Of a stretch of 39,608 nucleotides of DNA, positions 31,392-39,608 are shown in pieces. Origin of the DNA: Russula earlei. Taxonomy: Eukaryota; Basidiomycota; Agaricomycetes; Russulales; Russulaceae. Made by a program: the position numbers and the translations under genes. How positions within the stretch are numbered: the stretch's first letter is position 1; each line of letters begins with the position of its first letter. The notes under the pieces were generated by a model, which made no database searches, was not told the DNA's origin, and saw only the letters and a program-made list of their open reading frames with translations. Location of the stretch: NCBI GenBank assembly GCA_025769875.1, contig JAGFNK010000478.1, positions 1-39,608 on the forward strand, in the 5' to 3' direction.

Positions 31392-31531
31392 CCATATTAG
31401 GGTGCCACTGGCTTGAGTGAGTGTTGTGGGTATTTGCAGAGGGAGGGTGAAAGGCAGGGCATAGCACAAGTGCTCATTGGCAAAAGGCAAACAATGGTGA
31501 TATCATCAAGGAAATTGACAATAATGCTCCG
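31392..31531. other. Unassigned 140-bp spacer
   Basis: Lies between the Copia 5' LTR and the family B LTR. It does not match the part of LINE copy 1 expected after the Copia insertion point, so there has been a deletion or rearrangement here. No coding signal. Confidence 0.4.
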
Positions 31532-32135
31532 TGTTACTGAGTGGTTTGGGGTCCGGAAGATGCTGGAACACCCAAACTATGGACTGCATCATTTCCATCA
31601 TGAGTACGTCAGATCTTGACTGTTTATCTTGTTTGATATCACGTTCGGAACACGTTGATCATATCTTTCTGAAGATGTATTGAAGAAGCAATGAGTAGCA
31701 TTGCTTCTGTCGCAGATGTGCCTGTACTGCCATGTATGTCACGTCCCTGATTGGGAAAGTACGTATGACTGCTACTAGGGAAGCACTTAATGCTTCCAGC
31801 ACCAAGATCGTTTACACAGAAGCAACTATTGCTTCTATGAGCTGCCTTTGCTTCTATAGCACTGACCAGTACTACAGTAGCATGAACCTTATCCCTGAGG
31901 GCTATATAAAGCCCCCAGATCATAGTAGTTGAGCCTTAAGCTCAACTTAATTTGCCAATCCAAAACAGTTGACTCCTACCCCATCTGCAGAGCCCCTCTC
32001 ATCTTGTTGCCATACTCCAGAAGGATCTAACACTCCTTCCCCTCCACGAGTATTGCTTGCTTGACTCAAGCATTGGTAGGATGTGTTTATAGACACGACC
32101 ATTGATCTTATTTAAGGCACTTTGGAGCCTTAACA
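31532..32135 (+). repeat. Family B 5' LTR, 604 bp
   Basis: About 16 bp longer than the solo copy at 11195. The GAAGCA palindromes are partly conserved (GAAGCAATGAGTAGCATTGC at 31684, GGAAGCACTTAATGCTTCC at about 31780). Confidence 0.85.
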
Positions 32136-32389
32136 TAAGTTGAGCTTCTATCACAGACATTGCTGTGAAAGCAAACCAGAATTAGGTGGGAAGCCTTGGG
32201 ACTAGGATCTAGTCATCATATGGTCAGCAACCTACACTGAAGTAGTCAAGGGAGAGAATCTATACAGACCTCTCCATGACAAGAAGAAGGTGTACTACAT
32301 GACTCTTGACAAGCAGCACAGTCGGACACATGCATACTTCTGTAAAGACCCCTACTGTCATTGGCATAGACAGTGGTAAGTGGGCACAC

Positions 32390-33361
32390 TGTCATGAACC
32401 ATTCTCCGGAGAGCGTCCTTGAAGGACCCTTCCTTATGAGAGGAAACCCAGCCTCTATGGTGTCACCCTGTTCACATGAGCAAAAGGGGTGAGTAGAGGT
32501 GTCCACAATATCATGCGCGCATTGTCGCACAAGCAATTCTTGTCACAATTGACATACAGCAAGCCCCACTTAATGGCAACCCTTTTAGCAATAAAGGACA
32601 GTATTAAGGCCTTCCTAAGGACCCTTTAGGACGACTTTAGGTGCCCTACAATAAGCACTGACACAGTATCAAAGACCCTACAATGTGTTATTAGACTAGC
32701 TCTAATAACTATAGAACGAACTATAAAGCAATACTAAGGACCCTAATAGAAGTACTAGGGTCGACTCTAAGGACCCTAATAGAACTATACAAGGGGCCTT
32801 ATAAGATAACACCATTCCCTAAAGCAAACTACAAGTCCTCAAATGACCAGCCCTAAACTAACTAACAGAAAATGTATCAGGTGCTTGCATGTGCACTAAA
32901 GCAGTGAACATGTGAACAGTGAAGGCTCTTACTCATCAAGAGAAACCTTCTTACTCAGCAGCTTCCTGAGCATGACTGAGCATGCTCAGTAAGCACACTC
33001 CGACTTCTTACTCATCACACTATTGTGCTTGATAACAAGGTTATGACTTGTTCCCTATTTAGCAGTTCTCTTGTAGTATATAAGCGCTCAATAAAGTAAT
33101 GGACAGTCCTCAGACTGTCCATTTGTTTATGGCACTCTCCATCCTTGGGATACTCCTTTACTCCTTTAAGGACCGTCCCCTTGTGACTACCCTGGCCTCC
33201 TCTCTGCATGCCTGCTTGACTTTACTAGTAACTGTACCCCTTTGGTATTTGTTAATGCTCTGGACTCTACTCCTAGCCCACGCCGTCCTAGACGTCTATC
33301 GACTTGTCTCTGAACTAACACCTCACTCTTGAACTGGATTGTTCAACAGTGAGTCTTGACA
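32390..33361 (+). mobile_element. Solo LTR, family C, copy 2
   Basis: 972 bp, TGTCATGAACC to GTGAGTCTTGACA, duplication CACAC at 32385-32389 and 33362-33366. Inverted relative to C1 (16429-17391). TATATAAG at 33077-33084 and the hairpin at 33098-33123 give plus sense. Confidence 0.92.
33098..33123 (+). promoter_or_regulatory. Stem-loop just downstream of LTR C2 TATA box
   Basis: Same 11-bp stem as at 16659-16684 with loop CTCA. It starts 14 bp after TATATAAG. Confidence 0.6.
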
Positions 33362-34065
33362 CACACAAGTCCCTACTCCCTAGGAAAGGCAGTGGCAAGT
33401 GGACAAACTGGAGATCAAAGGAGAACATTGCATATGCATAAAGTTCAACCAGAAATCAATGAAAGGAATCATTTTTGGGTGGTTCAAAAGATAGGGAGAG
33501 CAACAATCTTCCCTCAGGAATCAAAGGAACTGCCATCTAGTGCTGGGAAGACCAAGAAGGACCTAACCAATATGAGGTCCAATATAAAGGAAGCTTCCTT
33601 CCTTTCAAATATATCAATGATCAGTGGTACTTTGTTGACTACCACAAAGGACGTCCCTATGCTGCAGAGGATGAAGACATTGACAAATATAAGGTTCTAG
33701 GTCTAGGAACCAAGATAGACCCAATAGTAGACGATCCAGCTCCACCAATACAAACATCATCAAGTGGAGAAACAGAAAAGTCAGACCCTCTGACTACAGA
33801 CCAGAAAGCAGAAGCACCAGAAGTATTGGAGCTAGCTGAAAGATTGGAGCAGAAAGTACATGTCTCACCCATTGAACCAACAATAGTTGAAGGACCAGAA
33901 GAATCAGTTGAGATGGCTACCATTGCAGAAATGCATACAGCCACAATTGCCACTGAGACAGCAGGTGGAAGAACAGGGCCTACCATTGTAATAAACCCTG
34001 GAGGCGGCCCACCTGGTGCAGGAGTACCACCTGGAGGTGGAAGAGTCCCATTTGGAGGATGTGCA

Positions 34066-36740
34066 GCTCGGAGAGGGCATGCATCCCTGCACACCTTGTG
34101 CAGGCCAAGGTTCTGCCAGGACACATTCAGCACCTTCATCAGGCGTTTGTGGTCAAAGATCCAGGAAGTCTTCCCTATACTTGAGAAAAAAGAAAGCACA
34201 CGCACACAAACATGCAAAAATCACGATCGCGTGCAGCCTCGTGGTGGCTGCTTGTGCCATTCCATGGTTGCAGTCATGGTCATGGCCATTGCATTGTGAT
34301 TGCCACTGTGACAGTGATATAGTCGTCACCACCGCTGCTTGAGAGGAAAACAAAAGTAAAAAGAGAAAGCGGAGGGGAGAAACAAAGGGAAAGACATACC
34401 TGTTGCATGTGGCAGAAAGTGGGGTGGGAGGGAGGGGGCAGTGTCATTGCTGCGTCCAGGCCATGCCGTATCACTGTGAAGAGAGGCTTGTGAAATGGGA
34501 CAATTGGCTATTGCACTGAGGGAAGGAAGAGGGAAAAGAGAATGAGAGAATGTGCGAAAAAGAAAACGAAAATGCATGCCGGTAAAGCCCAAAAATCCCT
34601 GATCATGGGAACATTCAAGTGACTTGTCACTTGACGCCCAGCTTGATGGTGCTGTCCCTGGCTGTGCTGTCACTGTGAGGGGTTAGAAATCGTGAATGAA
34701 GCGAGATGAAAAAGAAAAAAATGCACACAGGATATTTGTGGTGGAACAGCAAAGGCTGCATGGACATTGTTCTTATAGTTTTGGCCTGGAGGTCCCAGTG
34801 TTGGAACAGGCGTTGGCATTCCTTGTCTGTCAAAATCTGAGTGAGAATATGCACAAAAAGAAAAAGAAGGGAAAATGCATGCACACAAACATGCAATAAT
34901 CGCGCCCGCGTTTCTTGCCATCCAGGTATTGAGGGAGTGTGGAGCAAACTTGGAGCACTTGAAGAACGGGCAGAGGGTATGAGAGAGTTTTCACCAAAAC
35001 GAAGAGGAAAAATGCACCCGGTCACGCGACATGTGAAAATCGTGCATGCGGGAGAGAAGGCAACGGAAATCAAATAAATAGAAAAAATGGAAAGACCCAA
35101 TAGCAAAAAAAAGAGGAAACCAAGGAAAAATGAAAGAAAAAAAGCATGCGCGTGCGTGCAGAAAAACAGGCATGATATTCGAGGGAACTTGCATGTCACG
35201 GAGAGAACCTGCTTGAAGAGTTTTGTGGATTGGGACAGGGTTGTTATTCCTGCAGGAACTGGGGAGGGGTAGATGAAGATAGAGGGAGAGAAGAGAAAAT
35301 ATGGTATAAAAACAAAACTGCGGATGGTCTGCACGCGAAAACTGCTGAGACGGCATGCTCTGCAGGAAGGGTTCAACCCTTGCGCATGTTGGCGAGTATG
35401 CATCTTCAAATTCATGCAGCGTACGCGGGATGGGAGGAGGCTCACTGGCAGAAGCAGAAGCAGCAGCAGCAGTGGGCAGTTGCGCCGCCGCTGCACGCCT
35501 CGTGCGTTCTCTCCTGGTGCCAGACATTGCTTTGGTCAGCGATGTGAGGGTGTCTGGTGGTGGCGGACGTGCATTCGTGTATGGATGATAGGCAGATGGT
35601 GAGAGCCGTGGGGCCTTCTTGGTGGGTTTTGCATGGAACACGCCCTCGTGTGGGGGCGGCAAAGAGAGATGGGTCCTCACGTGCTGGCCAGGTGATGCAT
35701 GCCCACCAAGGTTGCTGCTGTACACCCAACCCGCACCAGGCATGCGACCGCTGGTGAGCTGCATCATCAGGATCGCCTTGCCCATCACGGCCTGGTCGAA
35801 CGTCTGGAGGACTGCCCCGCGGTACAGGTCGTCCCCGAACGGCTGGTTGGGGTCAAGGTGTGGCAGTGCCAGAACGGCGTATGGATCCGCGTACTCACCT
35901 GATCAACGCGTGTGAATGACTGCACGCGGGAACACTCACGGTGGCTGCTTGTGCCATTCCGTGGTCATGGTTGCGGTCATACGCAGCGCAAGTGCAACTG
36001 CCTGTTGCTGTGAGGAGATATTAGAAAGAGCGAGTGAAAAGCAAAGAAAGACAAAAAAGGAAGCTCACCGGGTTTGGTCCTGGCCGTGCTGTCACTGTGA
36101 ATGGGCTGTTGCACTGAGGGAAGGAAGAGGGAAAAGAGATTGAGAGAATGCGAAAACAAAAATGCACGCCAGTCAAGCACGAAAATCCCTGATTGCAGGA
36201 ACATTTGACTGACCTGTCGCTTGGGGCCTAGCTTGATGGCGGCATGGCGGCATGGAGGCGGGCATCCGGTGTCTGGGAAGAAGAAAGCAGTGTGGGCGAG
36301 CGTTTTCCGATGAGAGGCAGATGCGCAGGACCACACGCGCGAATGGAAGAGAATGGGGAGGAAGGGCAGGTAAGGAAAGTGAGGAGGGGGAGTGGCATTG
36401 GCACTGCTGCTTACCCGCGTCATCCGATCTGTCAGTTGCCTACGTGCACCATTGCAAATATGTTCTGGGTGAGCCAGGAAGGAGGGAAAGAGGGAGAGAG
36501 CACATGGATACATGAAGACGCGAGTGGTCACGCGTGAAAAAAGCTGCAGGAAATAGCCAGAGATAGCCAGAAACAAATGGCAGCTTGGGAGTCTTGAACT
36601 GGGACCTTGGAGAAGGAAGAGTGGGAAGGATGTGAGAGGAAGGAGATGGCAAAAGTAACAACGAACACGTGCATGAAAAAAAGGAACACATGAAAAGGGA
36701 ACACGCACGTGCAGTAAAACGAAGAGGAAAAAGCTTACAA
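34066..36740 (-). pseudogene. Multi-exon minus-strand gene fragments with duplicated blocks
   Basis: Pyrimidine-rich intron-like tracts ending CAG and GT-starting donors recur on the minus strand. Candidate exons: near 36240 (AIKLGPKRQ); 36114-36070; 36002-35947 (DRNHDHGMAQAAT); 35898 to about 35310; near 34655; and about 34165-34066 (HKRLMKVLNVSWQNLGLHKV). Blocks 36240-35930 and about 34665-34200 are clearly related copies, including their introns. The exon phases I tried do not all join in frame, and the last exon runs into the family B gag remnant at about 34065. No family is recognised. I read it as a partly duplicated, truncated host gene; a live but unusual gene is possible. Confidence 0.4.
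35310..35898 (-). CDS. Best-preserved exon of the minus-strand gene, function unknown
   Basis: The sequence after an ATCAG acceptor at 35899 reads EYADPYAVLALPHLDPNQPF, GDDLYRGAVLQTFDQAVMGK and LTSGRMPGAGWVYSSNLGGH, then a Pro/Ala/Ser-rich basic stretch (SGTRRERTRRAAAAQ) and HEFEDAYSPTCARVEPFLQS. It is GC-rich with coding-like third positions, unlike the surrounding retroelements, and has no stop for about 200 codons. An alternative 3' end at GTGAGG after GHASPGQH (about 35685) is possible. I do not recognise the family. Confidence 0.45.
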
Positions 36741-36884
36741 ATTGCTTACAAATTCTTGGTCATCAACACCTTCCAAACGCGGATGGCTTGTCTCCGTTCT
36801 GCCTTAATATAAGTATATTGATTATGATAATATTATCTTATCTTTTTTTATTTTGCTTTGTAATATGTTATGTTTTATGTGTTT
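36741..36884. other. AT-rich spacer
   Basis: AT-rich (runs of T, TAATATTATC-like) and without coding signal. Confidence 0.4.
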
Positions 36885-37028
36885 ACAAGTTGTAATTTCA
36901 TGCCTATCGTATGGCTTGCAAGCTGCACTCTGTGCCTACAGCATGGCTTGCAAGCAAGCTTGCAAACCATCCTCTGGCACTTTGTAGCAGCTTGCAAGCC
37001 ATGCCATAGGCATGAAATTAAAACTTGT
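36885..37028. repeat. 144-bp imperfect inverted repeat (foldback)
   Basis: Arms 36885-36926 and 36987-37028 pair with three mismatches in 42. Each contains TTTCATGCCTAT and GGCTTGCAAGCTGC; GCTTGCAAGC is itself a palindrome and recurs in the 60-bp loop. It is followed directly by a short hairpin (CAGGGGCTGCACCCCTG, 37030-37046). It may be a foldback element or a structured RNA end; there is no coding capacity. Confidence 0.7.
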
Positions 37029-37046
37029 CAGGGGCTGCACCCCTGA

Positions 37047-37388
37047 ACCCCTGCCATTGCCCAGGTGTAATCGCTCGGGTGTGATCCTTTTTTGTTTATT
37101 GCCATTTTCAGCGCACTTGGTGGAGCTTGAATTCCACCCAAATTGGTGCAGAAACCCCCTCAAACATGCGGGATGAATATCTCCCTCAAAACAGCTTCAA
37201 TTCATATGAAGATTATCGTCCCTGAATTGCCTGAATGAGGGCTAGGCAGCCCCATTGTTTTCATTCGATTTGAGTGAGAATTGGTGGAGCTGGACTCAAG
37301 CCACCTCCACATGTGTATTAGATGAATTACAACTCAAAATCATGGTCTATATCTATTATTTTTCCCTCATGTTGTACCCATGGGCTGT
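37047..37388. repeat. Diverged direct duplication, about 170-bp period
   Basis: GGTGGAGCTTGAATTCCACC (about 37121) and GGTGGAGCTGGACTCAAGCC (about 37282) begin two related stretches that each end in GGCAGCCCCAT (about 37243 and 37395). There is no coding frame of note. Confidence 0.45.
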
Positions 37389-37450
37389 CTTGAGGCAGCC
37401 CCATAGTGTTTTTGACTCAAGTGTTGTGGTGTGCAACGTTGTTTCCAGTG
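37389..37450 (+). repeat. Dispersed repeat R, copy 3
   Basis: CCCCATAGTGTTTTTGACTC then AAGTGTTGTGGTGTGCAACG matches copies 1 and 2. A weaker relative may lie around 37860-37960 (GTTTTCGCATGTGATTTCGA with GGCCAGCCA shared). Confidence 0.5.
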
Positions 37451-38089
37451 CAATTGGAGTCGCGGCCAGCCACTCATCACCCCTCTCGCCTCTCAATTCT
37501 GACCATCCTTCTTGTTTTTCACAGACAGAGAGGAGTGGGTCGCAAAGAGGGGTCCTATTCTGAACTCTTTCTACTACAGAGTAGCTAGGGTGTTTTATAT
37601 ACAGGAGAGAGGTACTAGAGATGAATGGCATGAAAGTGAATCAAGACTGGTTGAGACGGTTGAGGCAGTCGTGAAAGGCTTGAGATGCAAACGTGTCTAG
37701 TGTGCTGAGGCGTGCATGGGCGCATGATCAGTGGCGAGGGCTGGGCGATGTGATCGAGGTCTTGATGTCGCACGCAAGATGGCTTGTGGTGTGCAGTCGG
37801 TGGACTGCCTGGAACGAGAGGGAGGTGGCAAGGGATGAAAGGGAGCTGAGGTGTCAGTCTCATGTCGTGTTGTGTCGTGTTTTCGCATGTGATTTCGAGG
37901 CCAGCCATAATCTTCCTTACACCTCCCAGGGGCTTGAAACTTTGACCGTCCTCAGTCAAGCGTCTGAATGCGAGTGTTTTGAGCCTTTCACATCTGAATT
38001 GAGGCAGTGGTCGCGGCTGCATGTGCTGCGGAAGACGCGAAGGCTCCAATCATTGATGGCGATGATGGAAGAGGTGAGGGCAATGGGAA
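37451..38089. other. No recognisable gene
   Basis: Short frames only. GGCCAGCCA and GACCrTCCT segments occur twice (about 37465-37510 and 37895-37950), a sign of an old duplication. A candidate conserved gene was not found on either strand. Confidence 0.4.
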
Positions 38090-39608
38090 ATGGAGGCAAT
38101 GGAGACAAGAGCGGTGGTGACAAGATGGTGGCTGCATGGTGGTGGTGTTGTCTTGTGGTGGTGGCGGCATGGTCGTCTCCATTGCAGGTGGTGGCAGCAG
38201 GCGTGGACAAGGAGCGAAGGTGTAGGCGGTGAGCGTGAGTTCGTAGATAGAGACATAGGTGGCGAGGACTCGAGAAAGAGGATGCGTGGGGCAGCTTGCG
38301 TGGGGGTGGGATCTGTCGTCTTGCGTGTGGTGGTGGTGGCGGGGTTGTCTCCACTGCAGGTGTTGGCAGCAGACATGGGCAAGAGTGTGTGAACGGATGG
38401 GGAGGCAATGTGGGAGGCGGCGTGCGGTGTGCTGTTAGCGTCGGTGACTGCTTCTCCTGCGGCAGCGGCTTCTGCTCCTGTTGTGGCATGTCATGGCTAA
38501 GTTCATGGCCGAGGCCTTCTTGGTCTTCTGGGGTGGTGCTGGTGGCAAGGGGTTGTGATGGTGCGGCGGTGCTGGTGTCGCGCGAAACTACTAAAGCAGC
38601 GGCTGAGACTGAGAAGACTGAGGCTGAGACTGAGAAGGTGGCGGTGGACTGAGCTGGTGTGACAGTGGAGGTGGACAGGGCGGAGGTGATGAATGAGGGC
38701 GACGCAGGGGCGACGGTGGCTGTGGCTGACAAGGGCGTGGCGGCGGTGGCTTGTGAGACGGTGGTGGAGACGGTGGCGTGTGGTGCTAAGATGTCGGTGG
38801 CTGAGGCTGAGGCTACAGTGGTGGCTGACAAAACTAAGGCGGCTGGCAAGGCTAAGAGCACAGTGGCAGTGGTTCACTGATCTGAAGCTGGGGCGACGGA
38901 GATGGCTGGCAAAACTAGGGGCACGGTGGCAGCAGCTGAGACTGAGAAGGCTGAGGCTGAGGGCAGGGTGGAGACGGCGGCGGCTGGCGATGCTGGTGCT
39001 ATGACAGACTGGGCTGAACTGACGAGTACGGGTGAGGCTAAGACAGAGACTGATATGAAGTCAGTGGCTGGCACGACTGAGGCTACTGTGGCAACAGACA
39101 AGGCGATGGACAAGACTGAGGGCAACGAGACAACTGAGGGCGTGGGAGCAGATGAGATGAAGGCGGGGGTGGCAGATGAGGCTGCGAGGGCTGAAGTGGT
39201 GAGTGGCGCTAAAATGTCAGTGGGCGAGGTTGAGATGGTGGTTGTGCATAGAGCTGAGACAGTGGCCATAGCAGGTGACACTGAGGGCGCGGGAGCTGGT
39301 TGGGCTAAGATGGGGACAGTGGCGATAGATGATGTCACGGCTGAGGCTACAGTGGTGGGGACAGATGAGGTGGCGACGATGGCAAATGCGGGTGATGCTG
39401 GGACGACGAGGGCAGGTGGAGCCGAGGCGATGATGGCTGGCGAGTTGAGGATGGCGGCAGTGAACAAGGTGATGGGAACAGTGGATGAGGTGGGAACCGC
39501 AGGGACAATGGGCAAGGCAGGCGAGGCGGAGGCGATGGTGCACAATGTAGGGACAGAGGCTGGAGTGGCCATGGGCGCAGGGTATGTGTATGGTCAGAAT
39601 GGAGAGGT
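38090..39608 (+). repeat. Ala/Glu/Thr/Val-type low-complexity repeat, copy 2 (runs off the window)
   Basis: From about 38570 to the end the plus strand reads units such as AETEKTEAETEKVAVD, VADKTKAAGKAKSTVAVV and VTAEATVVGTDEVATMANAG; the minus strand reads an equally open Ala/Ser/Thr/Pro/Val frame with one TGA at 38874-38876. The upstream part (38140-38440) has two related GGTGGTGGCGG...GTCTCC segments about 170 bp apart. It is related to the reverse complement of 2190-3160. Since both strands stay open because of the triplet repeat, neither is called a gene; the plus-strand reading is the more protein-like (hydrophilic, Glu/Lys/Ala-rich). Confidence 0.6.

Larger units (their letters stand above)
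31532..34065 (+). mobile_element. Family B gypsy element, 5' LTR plus gag remnant
   Basis: 5' LTR 31532-32135 (604 bp), then a leader and a gag frame up to about 34065, where a different, minus-strand coding sequence takes over. A family C solo LTR (32390-33361) is nested in it. The LTR lacks a duplication on its two sides, as expected for a 5' LTR whose partner is lost. The TATA box TATATAAA is at 31903-31910. No pol or 3' LTR is in the window, so the 3' part was removed by deletion or rearrangement. Confidence 0.75.
32136..34065 (+). pseudogene. Family B gag remnant (N-terminal part)
   Basis: Before the nested LTR (to 32389): VVKGENLYRPLHDKKKVYYM and HAYFCKDPYCHWHRQW, with Cys/His residues that could be a small finger. 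After it: KGSGKWTNW, then an open frame from 33538: SFLPFKYINDQWYFVDYHKG, RPYAAEDEDIDKYKVLGLG and an acidic Pro/Glu-rich stretch to a glycine-rich GGGPPGAGVPPGGGRVPFGG (about 33995-34062). WYFVDYxKGRPYAxEDxDIDKYK is a pattern met in gag N-termini of basidiomycete gypsy elements. Stops before 33538 and the nested LTR break it; the gag core domain is missing. Confidence 0.6.

Noticed and set aside
28572..31408. GCCAC as the Copia target-site duplication
   Set aside because: The right-hand GCCAC is 12 bp away from the LTR end; both LTRs are 480 bp with matching ends, so the border cannot be moved to reach it.
31532..32135. Calling this LTR a solo LTR like the others
   Set aside because: It has no duplication (CTCCG and TAAGT on its sides) and is followed by a leader and gag sequence, so it is a 5' LTR.
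36580..36610. T-arm-like sequence of a tRNA on the minus strand
   Set aside because: No acceptor, D or anticodon arms could be placed around it.
38874..39572. Long Ala/Ser/Thr/Val-rich frame on the minus strand
   Set aside because: The plus strand is equally open through the same stretch; triplet repeats keep several frames open, so openness is not evidence for a gene.

Overview
The window looks like a repeat-rich stretch of a filamentous fungal genome, most likely an agaricomycete basidiomycete. The evidence is short spliceosomal introns (about 48-70 bp), a Ty3/gypsy chromovirus, a basidiomycete-type LINE, a PIF/Harbinger element with its Myb-like partner gene, a decayed copy of the fungal DUF1776 family, and a small secreted protein gene. 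No rRNA, tRNA, CRISPR array or bacterial-style operon was seen. Species and ecology cannot be read from this sequence.

Layout. 1-752: solo LTR of family A. 1339-1930: an intact two-exon gene for a secreted, Lys-Arg-punctuated repeat peptide precursor. 2117-5410: low-complexity DNA and a broken DUF1776 gene. 5427-6043: a 617-bp element with perfect 43-bp terminal inverted repeats. 6689-15927: LINE copy 1, split by a solo gypsy LTR (itself split by a 3,220-bp Harbinger element) and by a solo LTR of family B. 15928-28576: LINE copy 2, split by a solo LTR of family C and by a 10.3-kb chromovirus (17917-28237), which itself carries a nested solo LTR of family A. 28577-31391: a deletion derivative of a Copia element. 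31532 to about 34065: 5' LTR and gag remnant of a second gypsy element, with a nested family C solo LTR. About 34066-36740: fragments of a multi-exon minus-strand gene with duplicated exon-intron blocks. 36885-37028: a hairpin. 37389-39608: a dispersed repeat and an Ala/Glu/Thr/Val-type low-complexity repeat like the one at 2190-3160.

How it fits together. Almost every insertion can be unpicked from its target-site duplication: six solo LTRs and the full chromovirus have perfect 5-bp duplications, and the Harbinger element has a TAA duplication. The LINE copies are the oldest layer; the Harbinger element and the family A LTR inside the chromovirus are among the youngest. Many stop codons in the chromovirus and Copia reading frames are TGA where the protein families have arginine, as expected from CpG to TpG decay.

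The two best leads for something undescribed are (i) the chromovirus, which carries two extra sense-strand ORFs between its 5' LTR and gag, the second ending 4 nt before the gag ATG, and (ii) the small secreted repeat-peptide precursor at 1492-1930.
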